This document shows positions 15,770 to 22,267 of a DNA stretch of 53,636 nt, piece by piece (within the stretch, counting starts at the first letter, position 1; every line of letters begins with the position of its first letter). The translations under genes and the position numbers were made by a program. The notes beneath the pieces are model-generated. The model was not told where the DNA came from, ran no database searches, and saw only the letters and a list, made by a program, of their open reading frames with translations. The stretch comes from Rhizorhabdus dicambivorans (GTDB lineage: Bacteria > Pseudomonadota > Alphaproteobacteria > Sphingomonadales > Sphingomonadaceae), in NCBI RefSeq assembly GCF_002355275.1, contig NZ_CP023453.1:1-53636 (forward strand). The letters run 5' to 3'.

Positions 15770-16419
15770 GCACTGGCCCTCCATTTCCTAGATGCTTGCA
15801 TATTTACATGCCCGCATGTCCACTTGTAAAGCTGCTGCACCTCGTCGGCCGCTTTCCCGCTTGGCTCGATCTCCATTGCGGTTTTCCCCTCGGCCGCCGC
15901 ATGGCGGAAGGCGGCGCGGTCGGCGATATGGTGCGGGCAGGCGTCCAGCCCATAATCCTGCACGAGCTGCGCGGCTTCCTCATACATGCGCGGCGCGGTC
16001 GGGCTTCCTGCGGTGAAGATCACGAAAGCGGGCTTGCCGCGCATTTTCACAAGGCTGGCGGTCGTCTTGATCGCGGCTAGGTCGAACGCGCTAGGCCGAC
16101 AGGGGATCAACACCAGGTCGGCCGCCTCGACGGCGGCGCTGGCGGCGCTGTCGGCATGGGGCGGGGTGTCGATCACGATGAACTGCGCGCCCTGCGCCGT
16201 CGCCTGCTCGATCTTGGCGGCGAGGCGAGGGGGCGCGCTGTCGATCACGACCGGGGGCGCATCCTGCCGCCATGCCGCCCATTGGCTCGCCGTCGCCTGC
16301 GGGTCTAGGTCGATCACCAGCGCGGTATGCCCGGAATCCTCGGCGGCGGCGGCCAGGTGCAAGGCGAGGGTGGTTTTCCCCGCGCCGCCTTTCTGACTGA
16401 TAATCGCGATTGTTGGCAT
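15766..16419 (-). CDS. parA: ParA-family partition ATPase
   Basis: A 217-residue deviant Walker ATPase. It opens [20 protein letters not shown] with the P-loop KGGAGKTT at residues 10-17, then [14 protein letters not shown] near 34 and [15 protein letters not shown] near 82. The small size without an N-terminal HTH is that of type Ib ParA, whose autoregulation is done by the partner protein. Start at 16419 is preceded by AAGGA at a good distance; an upstream ATG (16443) would add eight residues. Translationally coupled to the RHH gene. Repeat C lies in its promoter region and repeat B inside its last codons. Confidence 0.93.
   Translation of the reverse strand: MPTIAIISQKGGAGKTTLALHLAAAAEDSGHTALVIDLDPQATASQWAAWRQDAPPVVIDSAPPRLAAKIEQATAQGAQFIVIDTPPHADSAASAAVEAADLVLIPCRPSAFDLAAIKTTASLVKMRGKPAFVIFTAGSPTAPRMYEEAAQLVQDYGLDACPHHIADRAAFRHAAAEGKTAMEIEPSGKAADEVQQLYKWTCGHVNMQASRKWRASA
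15806..15819 (+). repeat. Partition-type repeat B (ACATGNNCGCATGT)
   Basis: ACATGCCCGCATGT, inside the 3' end of parA and about 40 bp upstream of the RHH gene start. The coding sense there is TCGHVNMQ, so the site and the coding sequence share bases. Confidence 0.5.
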
Positions 16420-16431
16420 GTGAATGTCCTT

Positions 16432-16455
16432 ACATGATCGCATGTTTGCATGTGG
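16432..16455 (+). promoter_or_regulatory. Partition-type repeat C upstream of parA (operator/parS candidate)
   Basis: ACATGATCGCATGT (16432-16445) followed by TTGCATGTGG. Over 24 bp it differs from the repeat A region (15437-15460) at only three positions. A further GGCATGTGAATGTCC lies at the parA start. Likely bound by the RHH protein to repress parA and to form the partition complex. Confidence 0.55.
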
Positions 16456-16496
16456 CCATAGGGCGAATTGCGGCCGAATGAAAGGGGCGGCGGCGC

Positions 16497-16616
16497 TTAA
16501 TCCTCCCCGTCCTCGCTCGCGTCATCGTCCAGCGGCTCATGCTCCATCCGGCCATGATCCTCGATCGGGCAAAGCGGCGCTCCGGCCAGCTCAAGCCACT
16601 TGCGCGCGGTCCTCAC
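16497..16616 (-). CDS. Possible small gene or remnant ending [11 protein letters not shown]
   Basis: A GTG at 16616 gives 39 residues, [20 protein letters not shown] then [19 protein letters not shown]. The frame is open further upstream to about 16809 without a convincing start. The acidic tail and [10 protein letters not shown] stretch look protein-like, but I recognise no family. It could be the end of a decayed gene. Low confidence. Confidence 0.25.
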   Translation of the reverse strand: MRTARKWLELAGAPLCPIEDHGRMEHEPLDDDASEDGED

Positions 16617-16962
16617 GGTATAGCGAGAATCTGCGGGAGTGGTGCGGGCGCAGGGAGCGAAGCGACTGAGCCTCGGTCCCGCTGATTGTCGTTGCGTGGG
16701 GAGAGGGGGCGGAACGCTCTCTCCCCGCCCAAACGAACGACGCGCCGGCGCATGCCGGCAAATCGCTCGCGAGATCCGCTTGCGATCTCGCCCCCGCCAT
16801 GTGGGTCGTCACCTTGGGCCAAGACCGCTTGCGGGCTTGGGGAGCGTAGCGAGTACGGCCACGGTGCTGCGCCAGCGGCAAGCGCTTAATCGCTTAGTCG
16901 GTTATTTGCTGAGTATGAGGATTGCGCCGGGAAGGGGAGGGCGCTCCAAGCCGGTCTAGAAA
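16617..16962. other. Hairpin-rich intergenic region between parA and the PIN toxin gene
   Basis: No gene is supported. It contains a GGGGAGAG...CTCTCCCC inverted repeat (about 16699-16727), CGCCGGCGCATGCCGGC-type self-complementary sequence (about 16743-16759), and GAGATC-CGCTTGC-GATCTC (about 16771-16789). The motif GCTTGCG recurs three times. Confidence 0.45.
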
Positions 16963-16980
16963 AACATCCCATAGGATGTT
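16963..16980. promoter_or_regulatory. Palindrome upstream of the PIN toxin gene (operator candidate)
   Basis: AACATCC-CATA-GGATGTT, perfect 7-bp arms, ending 12 bp before the toxin ATG. It is placed where the antitoxin of a toxin-antitoxin operon would bind to repress its own promoter. Copy 2: 48002-48019. Confidence 0.6.
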
Positions 16981-16992
16981 ACATTGGCGGCG

Positions 16993-17412
16993 ATGAAAAG
17001 AGTCGTATTGGACACCTCGGTTATCGCCACGGCGCTGCGGAGCCAAACGGGAGCCAGCTTCGCCCTGCTGCGGGCCGTCGAGTATGGCCGCTTGAAGATA
17101 CTGGCCACGCCGTCGCTGTTCCTCGAATATGAGGACGTGCTGAAAAGGCCAGAACAACGGCAAGTGACGGGGCTGTCATTGCAGGACGTGAATGAGCTGC
17201 TGGACGAACTGGCGGCGCTTGTCGAGCCGGTGGAGGTTCATTTGCTATGGCGGCCGCAACTGCGCGACCCGGACGACGAAATGGTGTTGGAAGCGGCTAT
17301 TAACGGGCGAGCCGATGCGCTTGTGACCTACAATATCCGTGATTTCAGGGGCGCGGCCCCGCGCTTCGGAATCCGGTTGATGCAGCCCGCCGAACTGTTG
17401 AAGGAGTTATGA
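16993..17412 (+). CDS. PIN-domain toxin of a toxin-antitoxin pair
   Basis: A 139-residue PIN-family putative ribonuclease. The N-terminal catalytic Asp is in MKRVVLDTSVIATALRS; further acidic residues are in FLEYEDVLKRPEQ and DPDDEMVLEAAINGRADALV then TYNIRDFRG. The fold and length fit the 'putative toxin, PIN family' group rather than classical short VapC. ATG at 16993 chosen; a TTG three codons upstream is less likely. The toxin gene comes first and overlaps the antitoxin reading region (stop TGA in ATGA), the reverse of the usual vapBC order. Copy 2 (48032-48450) is frame-broken. Confidence 0.85.
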   Translation: MKRVVLDTSVIATALRSQTGASFALLRAVEYGRLKILATPSLFLEYEDVLKRPEQRQVTGLSLQDVNELLDELAALVEPVEVHLLWRPQLRDPDDEMVLEAAINGRADALVTYNIRDFRGAAPRFGIRLMQPAELLKEL

Positions 17413-17414
17413 CA

Positions 17415-17693
17415 ATGAGCAAGGCGACTTACCCGCTCAAGCTGCCAACCTCGATCAAGGCAGCAGCGGCGCGACTGGCAAAAGAAGATGGCGTAAGCCT
17501 CAATCAATGGATCGCAACGGCGGTCGCGCAGAAGATCGGCGCTGTCGAGACGGCGGCCGAGTTCTTCACGCGCCGCGCGAAGGGCCGCACCGGCAGCGGC
17601 CTGGGCCGTATTCTCGACAAGGTGCCCAATCGGCTGCCCGAGCCAGGCGACGAATTGCCCGAAGGCTGGACGCCCGATCGCCTGCGCCAGTAA
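17415..17693 (+). CDS. HicB/CopG-like ribbon-helix-helix antitoxin
   Basis: About 92 residues: MSKATYPLKLPTSIKAAAAR then LAKEDGVSLNQWIATAVAQK is the RHH DNA-binding half, and the C-terminal tail (residues 45-92, ending DELPEGWTPDRLRQ) should wrap the toxin. I chose the ATG at 17415, 8 bp after GGAG; the ATG at 17409 overlaps the toxin stop and is only 2 bp from that ribosome-binding site. It should neutralise the PIN protein and repress via the palindrome at 16963-16980. Intact also at 48453-48731. Confidence 0.8.
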   Translation: MSKATYPLKLPTSIKAAAARLAKEDGVSLNQWIATAVAQKIGAVETAAEFFTRRAKGRTGSGLGRILDKVPNRLPEPGDELPEGWTPDRLRQ

Positions 17694-17698
17694 CCAGC

Positions 17699-18319
17699 AT
17701 GAGGGCCGTATTCATCCGGCATGGGGAAAGCACCGCCAACACCGGCCTTGCCAGCGCCGATGTGGCGTCGATCGCGCTAACGGAGCGCGGGGCAGGGCAG
17801 GCGGGCCAGCTCGCGCGGGAATGGATCGAAACGCCGTCGCTGATCGTCACATCGCCGTTCCAGCGCACCCGGCAGACGGCCGCGCCGACCATCGCCCGCT
17901 TTCCCGGCGTGCCGGTGGAGACGTGGAACATTGCGGAGTTCACCTATCTGCAACCCGCGCGCTGGAACGGCACGGCCGCCGCCGATCGGCGGCCCCATGT
18001 CGAACGCTACTGGACGGCGGCCGACCCCGATCATTGCGACGGGGAAGGGGCGGAGAGCTTCGCCGGCTTCCTCCGGCGCGTGGAAGGCACCCTAGCGCAC
18101 CTGGCCGCACTCCCGCCCGCCGTGCTGGTCTATCTGTTCGGGCATGGGCAGTTCATCCAGGCCGCGCGCTCGATCGCCACGGAAACCGGGCTGGACGATC
18201 GCGCCAGGATGCGCGCTTTCTGGCGCGATGGCGCACCGCCGGTCGTCGCCAACGCGGAACGGGTAGGGTTACATTGGCAGGGCGATTGCTGGGCCTGTGC
18301 GCCGGCGCTCGCCGCCTAG
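17699..18319 (+). CDS. Histidine phosphatase family protein
   Basis: A 206-residue phosphoglycerate-mutase-like phosphatase. The catalytic RHGE is at residues 7-10 (MRAVFIRHGESTANTG), the second Arg is in SPFQRTRQTA near 57, and the second His is in YLFGHGQFIQAAR at 149. The substrate is unknown. It starts 5 bp after the antitoxin stop and may be cotranscribed with the toxin-antitoxin pair. It ends overlapping the convergent recombinase gene by 4 bp. It is unusual as plasmid cargo. Copy 2 (48737-49358) has one extra T near 48751. Confidence 0.85.
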   Translation: MRAVFIRHGESTANTGLASADVASIALTERGAGQAGQLAREWIETPSLIVTSPFQRTRQTAAPTIARFPGVPVETWNIAEFTYLQPARWNGTAAADRRPHVERYWTAADPDHCDGEGAESFAGFLRRVEGTLAHLAALPPAVLVYLFGHGQFIQAARSIATETGLDDRARMRAFWRDGAPPVVANAERVGLHWQGDCWACAPALAA

Positions 18320-19278
18320 ATCAACACCCGCTCCACCTCGTCCAGCGTCACGTCATCGGGGCGGCGGTCATAGAGCTGGGTGGTGCGCGTCGAGCTGTGG
18401 TTCGCCATCGTCGCGGCCGTCTCCAAGGTGCCGCCGTTCTTCAAATAGGTGGTGATCCCGGTCGCGCGGAATGAGTGATTGCCGATCGCCGTGCCGATGC
18501 CGGCAGCGGCCGCGCGCCGGCGCACCATCGCGAAGGCATTGGCTTGGGGGAGGGGCCTGTCGCTTAGTCGCTTAGTCCGCTTGTCGATCGTGCGGAACAG
18601 CGGCCCCTTGCGATCGTCGCGCAAGCCGCACCCGTCGATATAGGCCAACAGATATTCCTCTAGATTGTGGTGGCACGGCATTTCGTGGCGCTTGCCGCCC
18701 TTTTCGTGCAGCCGCACCCATAGGCGACGGTTCTGCACGAAAGCATCCTCGACGTGCATGGTGATCGCCGCGCCGATCCGCGCGAAGCTATAGACCATCA
18801 ACCCGATCAAGGCGCGGTCGCGCAAGCCGGCATCGGTGGCAACGTCGATCGTATCGAGCACTAGCCGCGCCTCATCGGGCACCAGCACCGGCGTCTTGCC
18901 GCGCCGCTGGCTATAGGCCGGCCCGCGCACCGATGCGGCGGGGTTCACCGGCACCACCTGGCCCGTCACCAGCCAGTCGAACAGGCCGCGCACGCCGGCG
19001 AGCTGCTGCTTGACGCTGGGCGGGGCCAACTCGCCCCCTTGCGACTCGACCCAGGCCGCGACGTGAAGCGGCTGCACGCCAGCGAGCGAGGCGACGCCGT
19101 GCAGCTCGCACCAGGCCAGGAAGTCGCCCGCCGCGCGCATATAGGCGCGGCGCGTATGCGGGTTGCGAATGGTGACGGCGAAAAACTCAAGGAAACGAAG
19201 CCGCGCGCGATCGTCGGCCGCCGCGACCAGGGCCGGCAACGCCAGCTCGGGCGAGGGCAGGGGGGCGAGCTGGTTCAC
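18316..19278 (-). CDS. Tyrosine recombinase (plasmid-borne XerC/D-like integrase)
   Basis: A 320-residue site-specific recombinase. The N-terminal SAM-like core-binding domain spans about 20-110 (NPHTRRAYMRAAGDFLAWCE). The catalytic domain has Arg167 in YSFARIGAAITMHVED, Lys near 193-197 in HEKGGKRHEMP, HSFRATG (His268, Arg271), ANHSSTRTTQLYDRR (His294) and the nucleophile Tyr303. GTG start overlapping the stop of the upstream RHH-like gene (GTGA), so the two are translationally coupled. Probable roles are plasmid multimer resolution or inversion. Copy 2 (49355-50322) is heavily frame-broken. Confidence 0.9.
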   Translation of the reverse strand: MNQLAPLPSPELALPALVAAADDRARLRFLEFFAVTIRNPHTRRAYMRAAGDFLAWCELHGVASLAGVQPLHVAAWVESQGGELAPPSVKQQLAGVRGLFDWLVTGQVVPVNPAASVRGPAYSQRRGKTPVLVPDEARLVLDTIDVATDAGLRDRALIGLMVYSFARIGAAITMHVEDAFVQNRRLWVRLHEKGGKRHEMPCHHNLEEYLLAYIDGCGLRDDRKGPLFRTIDKRTKRLSDRPLPQANAFAMVRRRAAAAGIGTAIGNHSFRATGITTYLKNGGTLETAATMANHSSTRTTQLYDRRPDDVTLDEVERVLI

Positions 19279-19652
19279 CGCTGGACTTTCTCCCAGCGCG
19301 CCGCCTCGGGGCGCGGCGCGGCCATCTTCTCGCGCAGCTCGGCGAACACCGTTTCGCCCGATCGAGCCGATTCCAGCTTGGCGGCCGATACGTCCAGCAT
19401 CCGGCGTAGCAGCTCGTTCCGCAAATCCTGGTGCGGTTCCAGGTCGCGGAAGTTGCCGACGATCGCGAACACCGCCTCGGAAGGATCGGCGAACATGCCG
19501 CGCTCGATATGATCCAACAGCCAGTCGGCCAGGGCAGGGGGTAAATACGCCTCGAAGCGCAGGCCGCCCGCGCGGGCCTGCTCGCGCAGCGCCCTGGCCT
19601 GGTCGCGCTCGGCGTAGTTGTCGGCGAAAGCCTCGTCCTCATCCTCGATCAT
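19275..19652 (-). CDS. ParD/RHH-type regulator coupled to the recombinase
   Basis: A 125-residue protein with a charged N-terminal helix (MIEDEDEAFADNYAERDQAR) and a central block RFEAYLPPALADWLLDHIER then GMFADPSEAVFAIVGNFRDL, resembling ParD-type RHH antitoxins. No ParE-like toxin follows; instead the next gene is a tyrosine recombinase, overlapped by 4 bp. A perfect 11-bp-arm palindrome lies 16 bp upstream of its start. I infer that it represses the operon and so limits recombinase levels; an antitoxin role is not excluded. Confidence 0.65.
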   Translation of the reverse strand: MIEDEDEAFADNYAERDQARALREQARAGGLRFEAYLPPALADWLLDHIERGMFADPSEAVFAIVGNFRDLEPHQDLRNELLRRMLDVSAAKLESARSGETVFAELREKMAAPRPEAARWEKVQR

Positions 19653-19668
19653 GCCGGCATCCTTTTGA

Positions 19669-19696
19669 ATGTGTGATAAAGGACATTATCACACAT
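19669..19696. promoter_or_regulatory. Perfect palindromic operator upstream of the RHH-recombinase operon
   Basis: ATGTGTGATAA-AGGACA-TTATCACACAT: 11-bp perfect arms, 6-bp spacer. It begins 16 bp upstream of the ATG at 19652, so it overlaps the expected promoter and leader. Conserved without change in copy 2 (50717-50744). Confidence 0.75.
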
Positions 19697-19840
19697 AGAT
19701 GAACGCGGAAATCCGGCATCCGTCACATTGGGCAACATTGGCCTTCCACAACGAAAGTTACGGTTTCAGATGATAGTCTGATTTTAAGACGTGAGTCGAA
19801 ATTTGAGGACGCTATCAAGCCCCACCGCCGCCAGCGCACT

Positions 19841-20110
19841 GTGACCGCGATTCTAGATGCTGCTAGTGAAGCTTTCAGCCTGATGGGCGTGCGCAATGCG
19901 ACCATGGGCGAGATCGCGGACCGCGCAGGAATGGCCCGTGCGAACCTCTATTATAATTTCGCCTCCAAGGAGGAAATGGCCGCTGCGCTCGCCGAGCGTT
20001 ACCGGGCGAAAGGCTATGCGGAAGCGCCACATCTCAAGGCGCATGAAGCATCAGCCGCCCATTTCCTCGATGCCTTCTTCACCTATGCAGGTGAGTGGAC
20101 CCGGTCCTAA
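19841..20110 (+). pseudogene. TetR-family regulator, truncated to its DNA-binding domain
   Basis: From GTG 19841 there are 89 residues: a complete TetR HTH (MTAILDAASEAFSLMGVRNA, TMGEIADRAGMARANLYYNF, ASKEEMAAAL) but only about 35 residues of the ligand domain before TAA at 20108-20110. Family members are about 200 residues. The frame is also open upstream (KPHRRQRTVTAILD), which looks like genuine TetR leader sequence, but no ATG/GTG/TTG is in frame there; the natural start may have been lost. Its last bases overlap the convergent TetR gene. Probably cut when the efflux cargo arrived. Confidence 0.65.
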
Positions 20111-20715
20111 TCGGTGGCGCCATAGGCGCGCAAAAAGGCCTCGACCGCGCCTGCGACGGCCTGCTTGCGTCCGATATGCGGTCCGGCCCCGAACAGCATG
20201 GGCTCGACGATGCCAGCCTCGAGCATGCCCTTGAGATGCCCGGCGGCGAGACTAGGATCGACCGCGCGAATGGCGCCCTTCTCGCGTAAATCCGCGAGAT
20301 AGGCGCGCATCGCCTCCCAGCCGCGCTTGGGACCGCGCTCGTAAAGCAGCGCGCCCACTTCGACATGTGCCCCCTCCGCGACCGCGGCGCGCGTCACCGC
20401 GAGAACGTCGGGGCGCATGATGAAGTCGAGATAGGCTTCGCCGAACCGCCGCAAAACCCGATCGACCTGCGGAACCGATGGATCGAGCAGGTCGAGCATG
20501 ACCTGGCTCTGTTCGCCCAATGCCTCGATCATCGCGGCAACGAACAGCTCTTCCTTCGACTTGAAATAGCCATAGAGCGTGGCCTTCGAGCCGCCCACGC
20601 GCGCCGAGATCTCCGCCATGGTCGCCCGCTCGTAGCCGGTCTCGCGAAACAGCACCGTCGCGACGTCGAGGATGGCCCTGCGCTTTTCGTCCGGCCGTGA
20701 TCGCACCCTCTGCAT
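20107..20715 (-). CDS. TetR/AcrR-family repressor of the efflux operon
   Basis: A 202-residue repressor. The HTH is at about residues 10-58 (RRAILDVATVLFRETGYERA, TMAEISARVGGSKATLYGYF, KSKEELF). The C-terminal part (ALLYERGPKRGWEAMRAYLA, AAGHLKGMLEAGIVEPMLFG) resembles the AefR-like ligand domain. Divergent from the outer-membrane factor gene with 102 bp between, the usual layout of a local repressor of a drug pump. Two TGTACAG elements in that gap are its likely operators. Copy 2 (51157-51763) has two one-base losses. Confidence 0.9.
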   Translation of the reverse strand: MQRVRSRPDEKRRAILDVATVLFRETGYERATMAEISARVGGSKATLYGYFKSKEELFVAAMIEALGEQSQVMLDLLDPSVPQVDRVLRRFGEAYLDFIMRPDVLAVTRAAVAEGAHVEVGALLYERGPKRGWEAMRAYLADLREKGAIRAVDPSLAAGHLKGMLEAGIVEPMLFGAGPHIGRKQAVAGAVEAFLRAYGATD

Positions 20716-20735
20716 CCTCCTTTTATGAACCGCAT

Positions 20736-20792
20736 TGTACAGCTTTCGCTTGACGCTGCAAGGCTCGATTGATAGCCGACCGTCCTGTACAG
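20736..20792. promoter_or_regulatory. Paired TGTACAG elements between tetR and the efflux genes
   Basis: TTGTACAG (20735-20742) and CTGTACAG (20785-20792) are 50 bp apart in the divergent promoter region. CTGTACAG is itself a palindrome. Each is followed by similar T/C-rich sequence (CTTTCGCTT, TTTAGACTT). Candidate TetR operators, one per promoter. Confidence 0.5.
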
Positions 20793-20817
20793 TTTAGACT
20801 TCGCAGGGGATTGCTTC

Positions 20818-22254
20818 TTGCTAGGATCGACCCGATTTGGGCGCTCGGTTGTTGAGGGAGCGGCCGGGCTCGTGCTCGCCGCGCTGCTCAGCGGCTGCGC
20901 AACTCTGCCGTCGAGGACCGAATTGCGTCCGATGTCCCGGCCCGAGCAGATGGCGAGTGGCCGAAGCCTTGCCGCCGCCCAAGCAGCATGGCCATCGGAC
21001 GGCTGGTGGGCGCAGTTTGGCGATCCGCAGCTCGACCGCCTGATCGCGGAGGGCCTTGCCAGCGCGACCGATCTTCGCGTTGCCGAAGCGCGCTTCGCCA
21101 AGGCCGACGCACTGGTCCGTCAGACGCGCAGCCGGCTGCTGCCGTCGCTGTCCGCGGACGCGCAGGCAGGCGCCACCAAGCAGAGCTACAATTATCTGAT
21201 CCCCGGCGACTTCTCGCCGCGCGGCTGGCCCGATTATGGTCAGGGCGCACTCAGTCTCGACTGGGATCTCGATTTCTGGGGCAAGAACCGCGCCGCGCTC
21301 GCCGCGGCCCGCTCGGAGGCCGAGGCGGCTGCCGCCGAGGCGGCCGCCGCGCGTCTCGCCGTGTCGGCGGGGATCGCCGGAGCCTATGCCGATCTCGCCG
21401 GTCTTTACGCCGAGCAGGACGCCGCGGCCGACGCGGTGCGGGTGCGCGGCCGCACGCTCGAGCTGATTGCGGGCCGCAAGTCGCAGGGCCTCGAGAATGA
21501 CGGCGCCGTCGAGCGTGCGCGCTCGGCCCTGGCGTCCGCGCAGAGCGAACTGGCCGCCCTGGCGGAAAGCCTCGCGCTCACCCGCAACCGCATCGCCGTT
21601 CTGCTCGGCGCCGGTCCCGACCGCGGGCTTTCCGTCGAACGGCCGGCGCCGGCGGCGAGCAGTGTCTTCGGGCTCCCCGCCAATCTGCCGGCCGAGTTGA
21701 TCGGGCGGCGGCCCGATATCATCGCCGCGCGGCTCCGCGCCGAAGCGGCGGCAAGCCGGATCAAGCAAGCCCGCGCCGCCTTCTACCCGAACGTCAATCT
21801 CGCCGGCCTGATCGGCCTGCAGGCGCTCGGCGTCGACAATGTGTTCAAATCCGGTTCAACCTTCGGCACGGTCGGCCCGGCGATCAGCCTGCCGATCTTC
21901 GATGGCGGCAGGCTGCGCGGTCAGTATCGCGCGGCCGAAGCCGATTACGCGATCGCGGTTGCCCAGTATGACGGGACGCTCGCGCAGGCCCTTCGCGAGG
22001 TGGCAGATGCAGCGGCGAGCGAGCGGGCGCTCGGAGAGCGGCTGGACCGGGCGCAGGAGGCCGAACGCGCCGCCAGCGCCGCCTGTACTGTGGCCAACAA
22101 TCGCTATCGCGGCGGCCTTGCCACCTATCTCGACGTGCTTGTCGCCGAGGATGCGCTGATTGCCGCCCGCCGCGCCGTCGCCTCGCTCCAGACCCGTGCC
22201 TTCGCGCTCGATGTCGCGCTCATCCGCGCGCTCGGCGGCGGCTTCCGATCTTGA
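20818..22254 (+). CDS. NodT-family outer-membrane factor lipoprotein
   Basis: A 478-residue TolC-like outer-membrane channel. A TTG start at 20818 has AGGGGA 7 bp upstream. Signal and lipobox: GLVLAALLSGCATL with the lipidated Cys at residue 27. The two OEP repeats follow: WWAQFGDPQLDRLIAEGL near 60, LSLDWDLDFWGKNRAALAAA near 145, LIGRRPDIIAARLRAEAAAS near 300, and SLPIFDGGRLRGQYRAAEAD near 360. Forms the outer exit duct for the adaptor and MFS pump downstream. The adaptor gene starts 14 bp later. Copy 2 (51866-53295) is frame-broken. Confidence 0.93.
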   Translation: MLGSTRFGRSVVEGAAGLVLAALLSGCATLPSRTELRPMSRPEQMASGRSLAAAQAAWPSDGWWAQFGDPQLDRLIAEGLASATDLRVAEARFAKADALVRQTRSRLLPSLSADAQAGATKQSYNYLIPGDFSPRGWPDYGQGALSLDWDLDFWGKNRAALAAARSEAEAAAAEAAAARLAVSAGIAGAYADLAGLYAEQDAAADAVRVRGRTLELIAGRKSQGLENDGAVERARSALASAQSELAALAESLALTRNRIAVLLGAGPDRGLSVERPAPAASSVFGLPANLPAELIGRRPDIIAARLRAEAAASRIKQARAAFYPNVNLAGLIGLQALGVDNVFKSGSTFGTVGPAISLPIFDGGRLRGQYRAAEADYAIAVAQYDGTLAQALREVADAAASERALGERLDRAQEAERAASAACTVANNRYRGGLATYLDVLVAEDALIAARRAVASLQTRAFALDVALIRALGGGFRS

Positions 22255-22267
22255 AGGAACGCACTCC

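Noticed and set aside
19766-19781. TCAGA-TGATAG-TCTGA as an operator of the truncated TetR gene
   Set aside because: Only 5-bp arms; expected by chance in a region this size and with nothing to support it.
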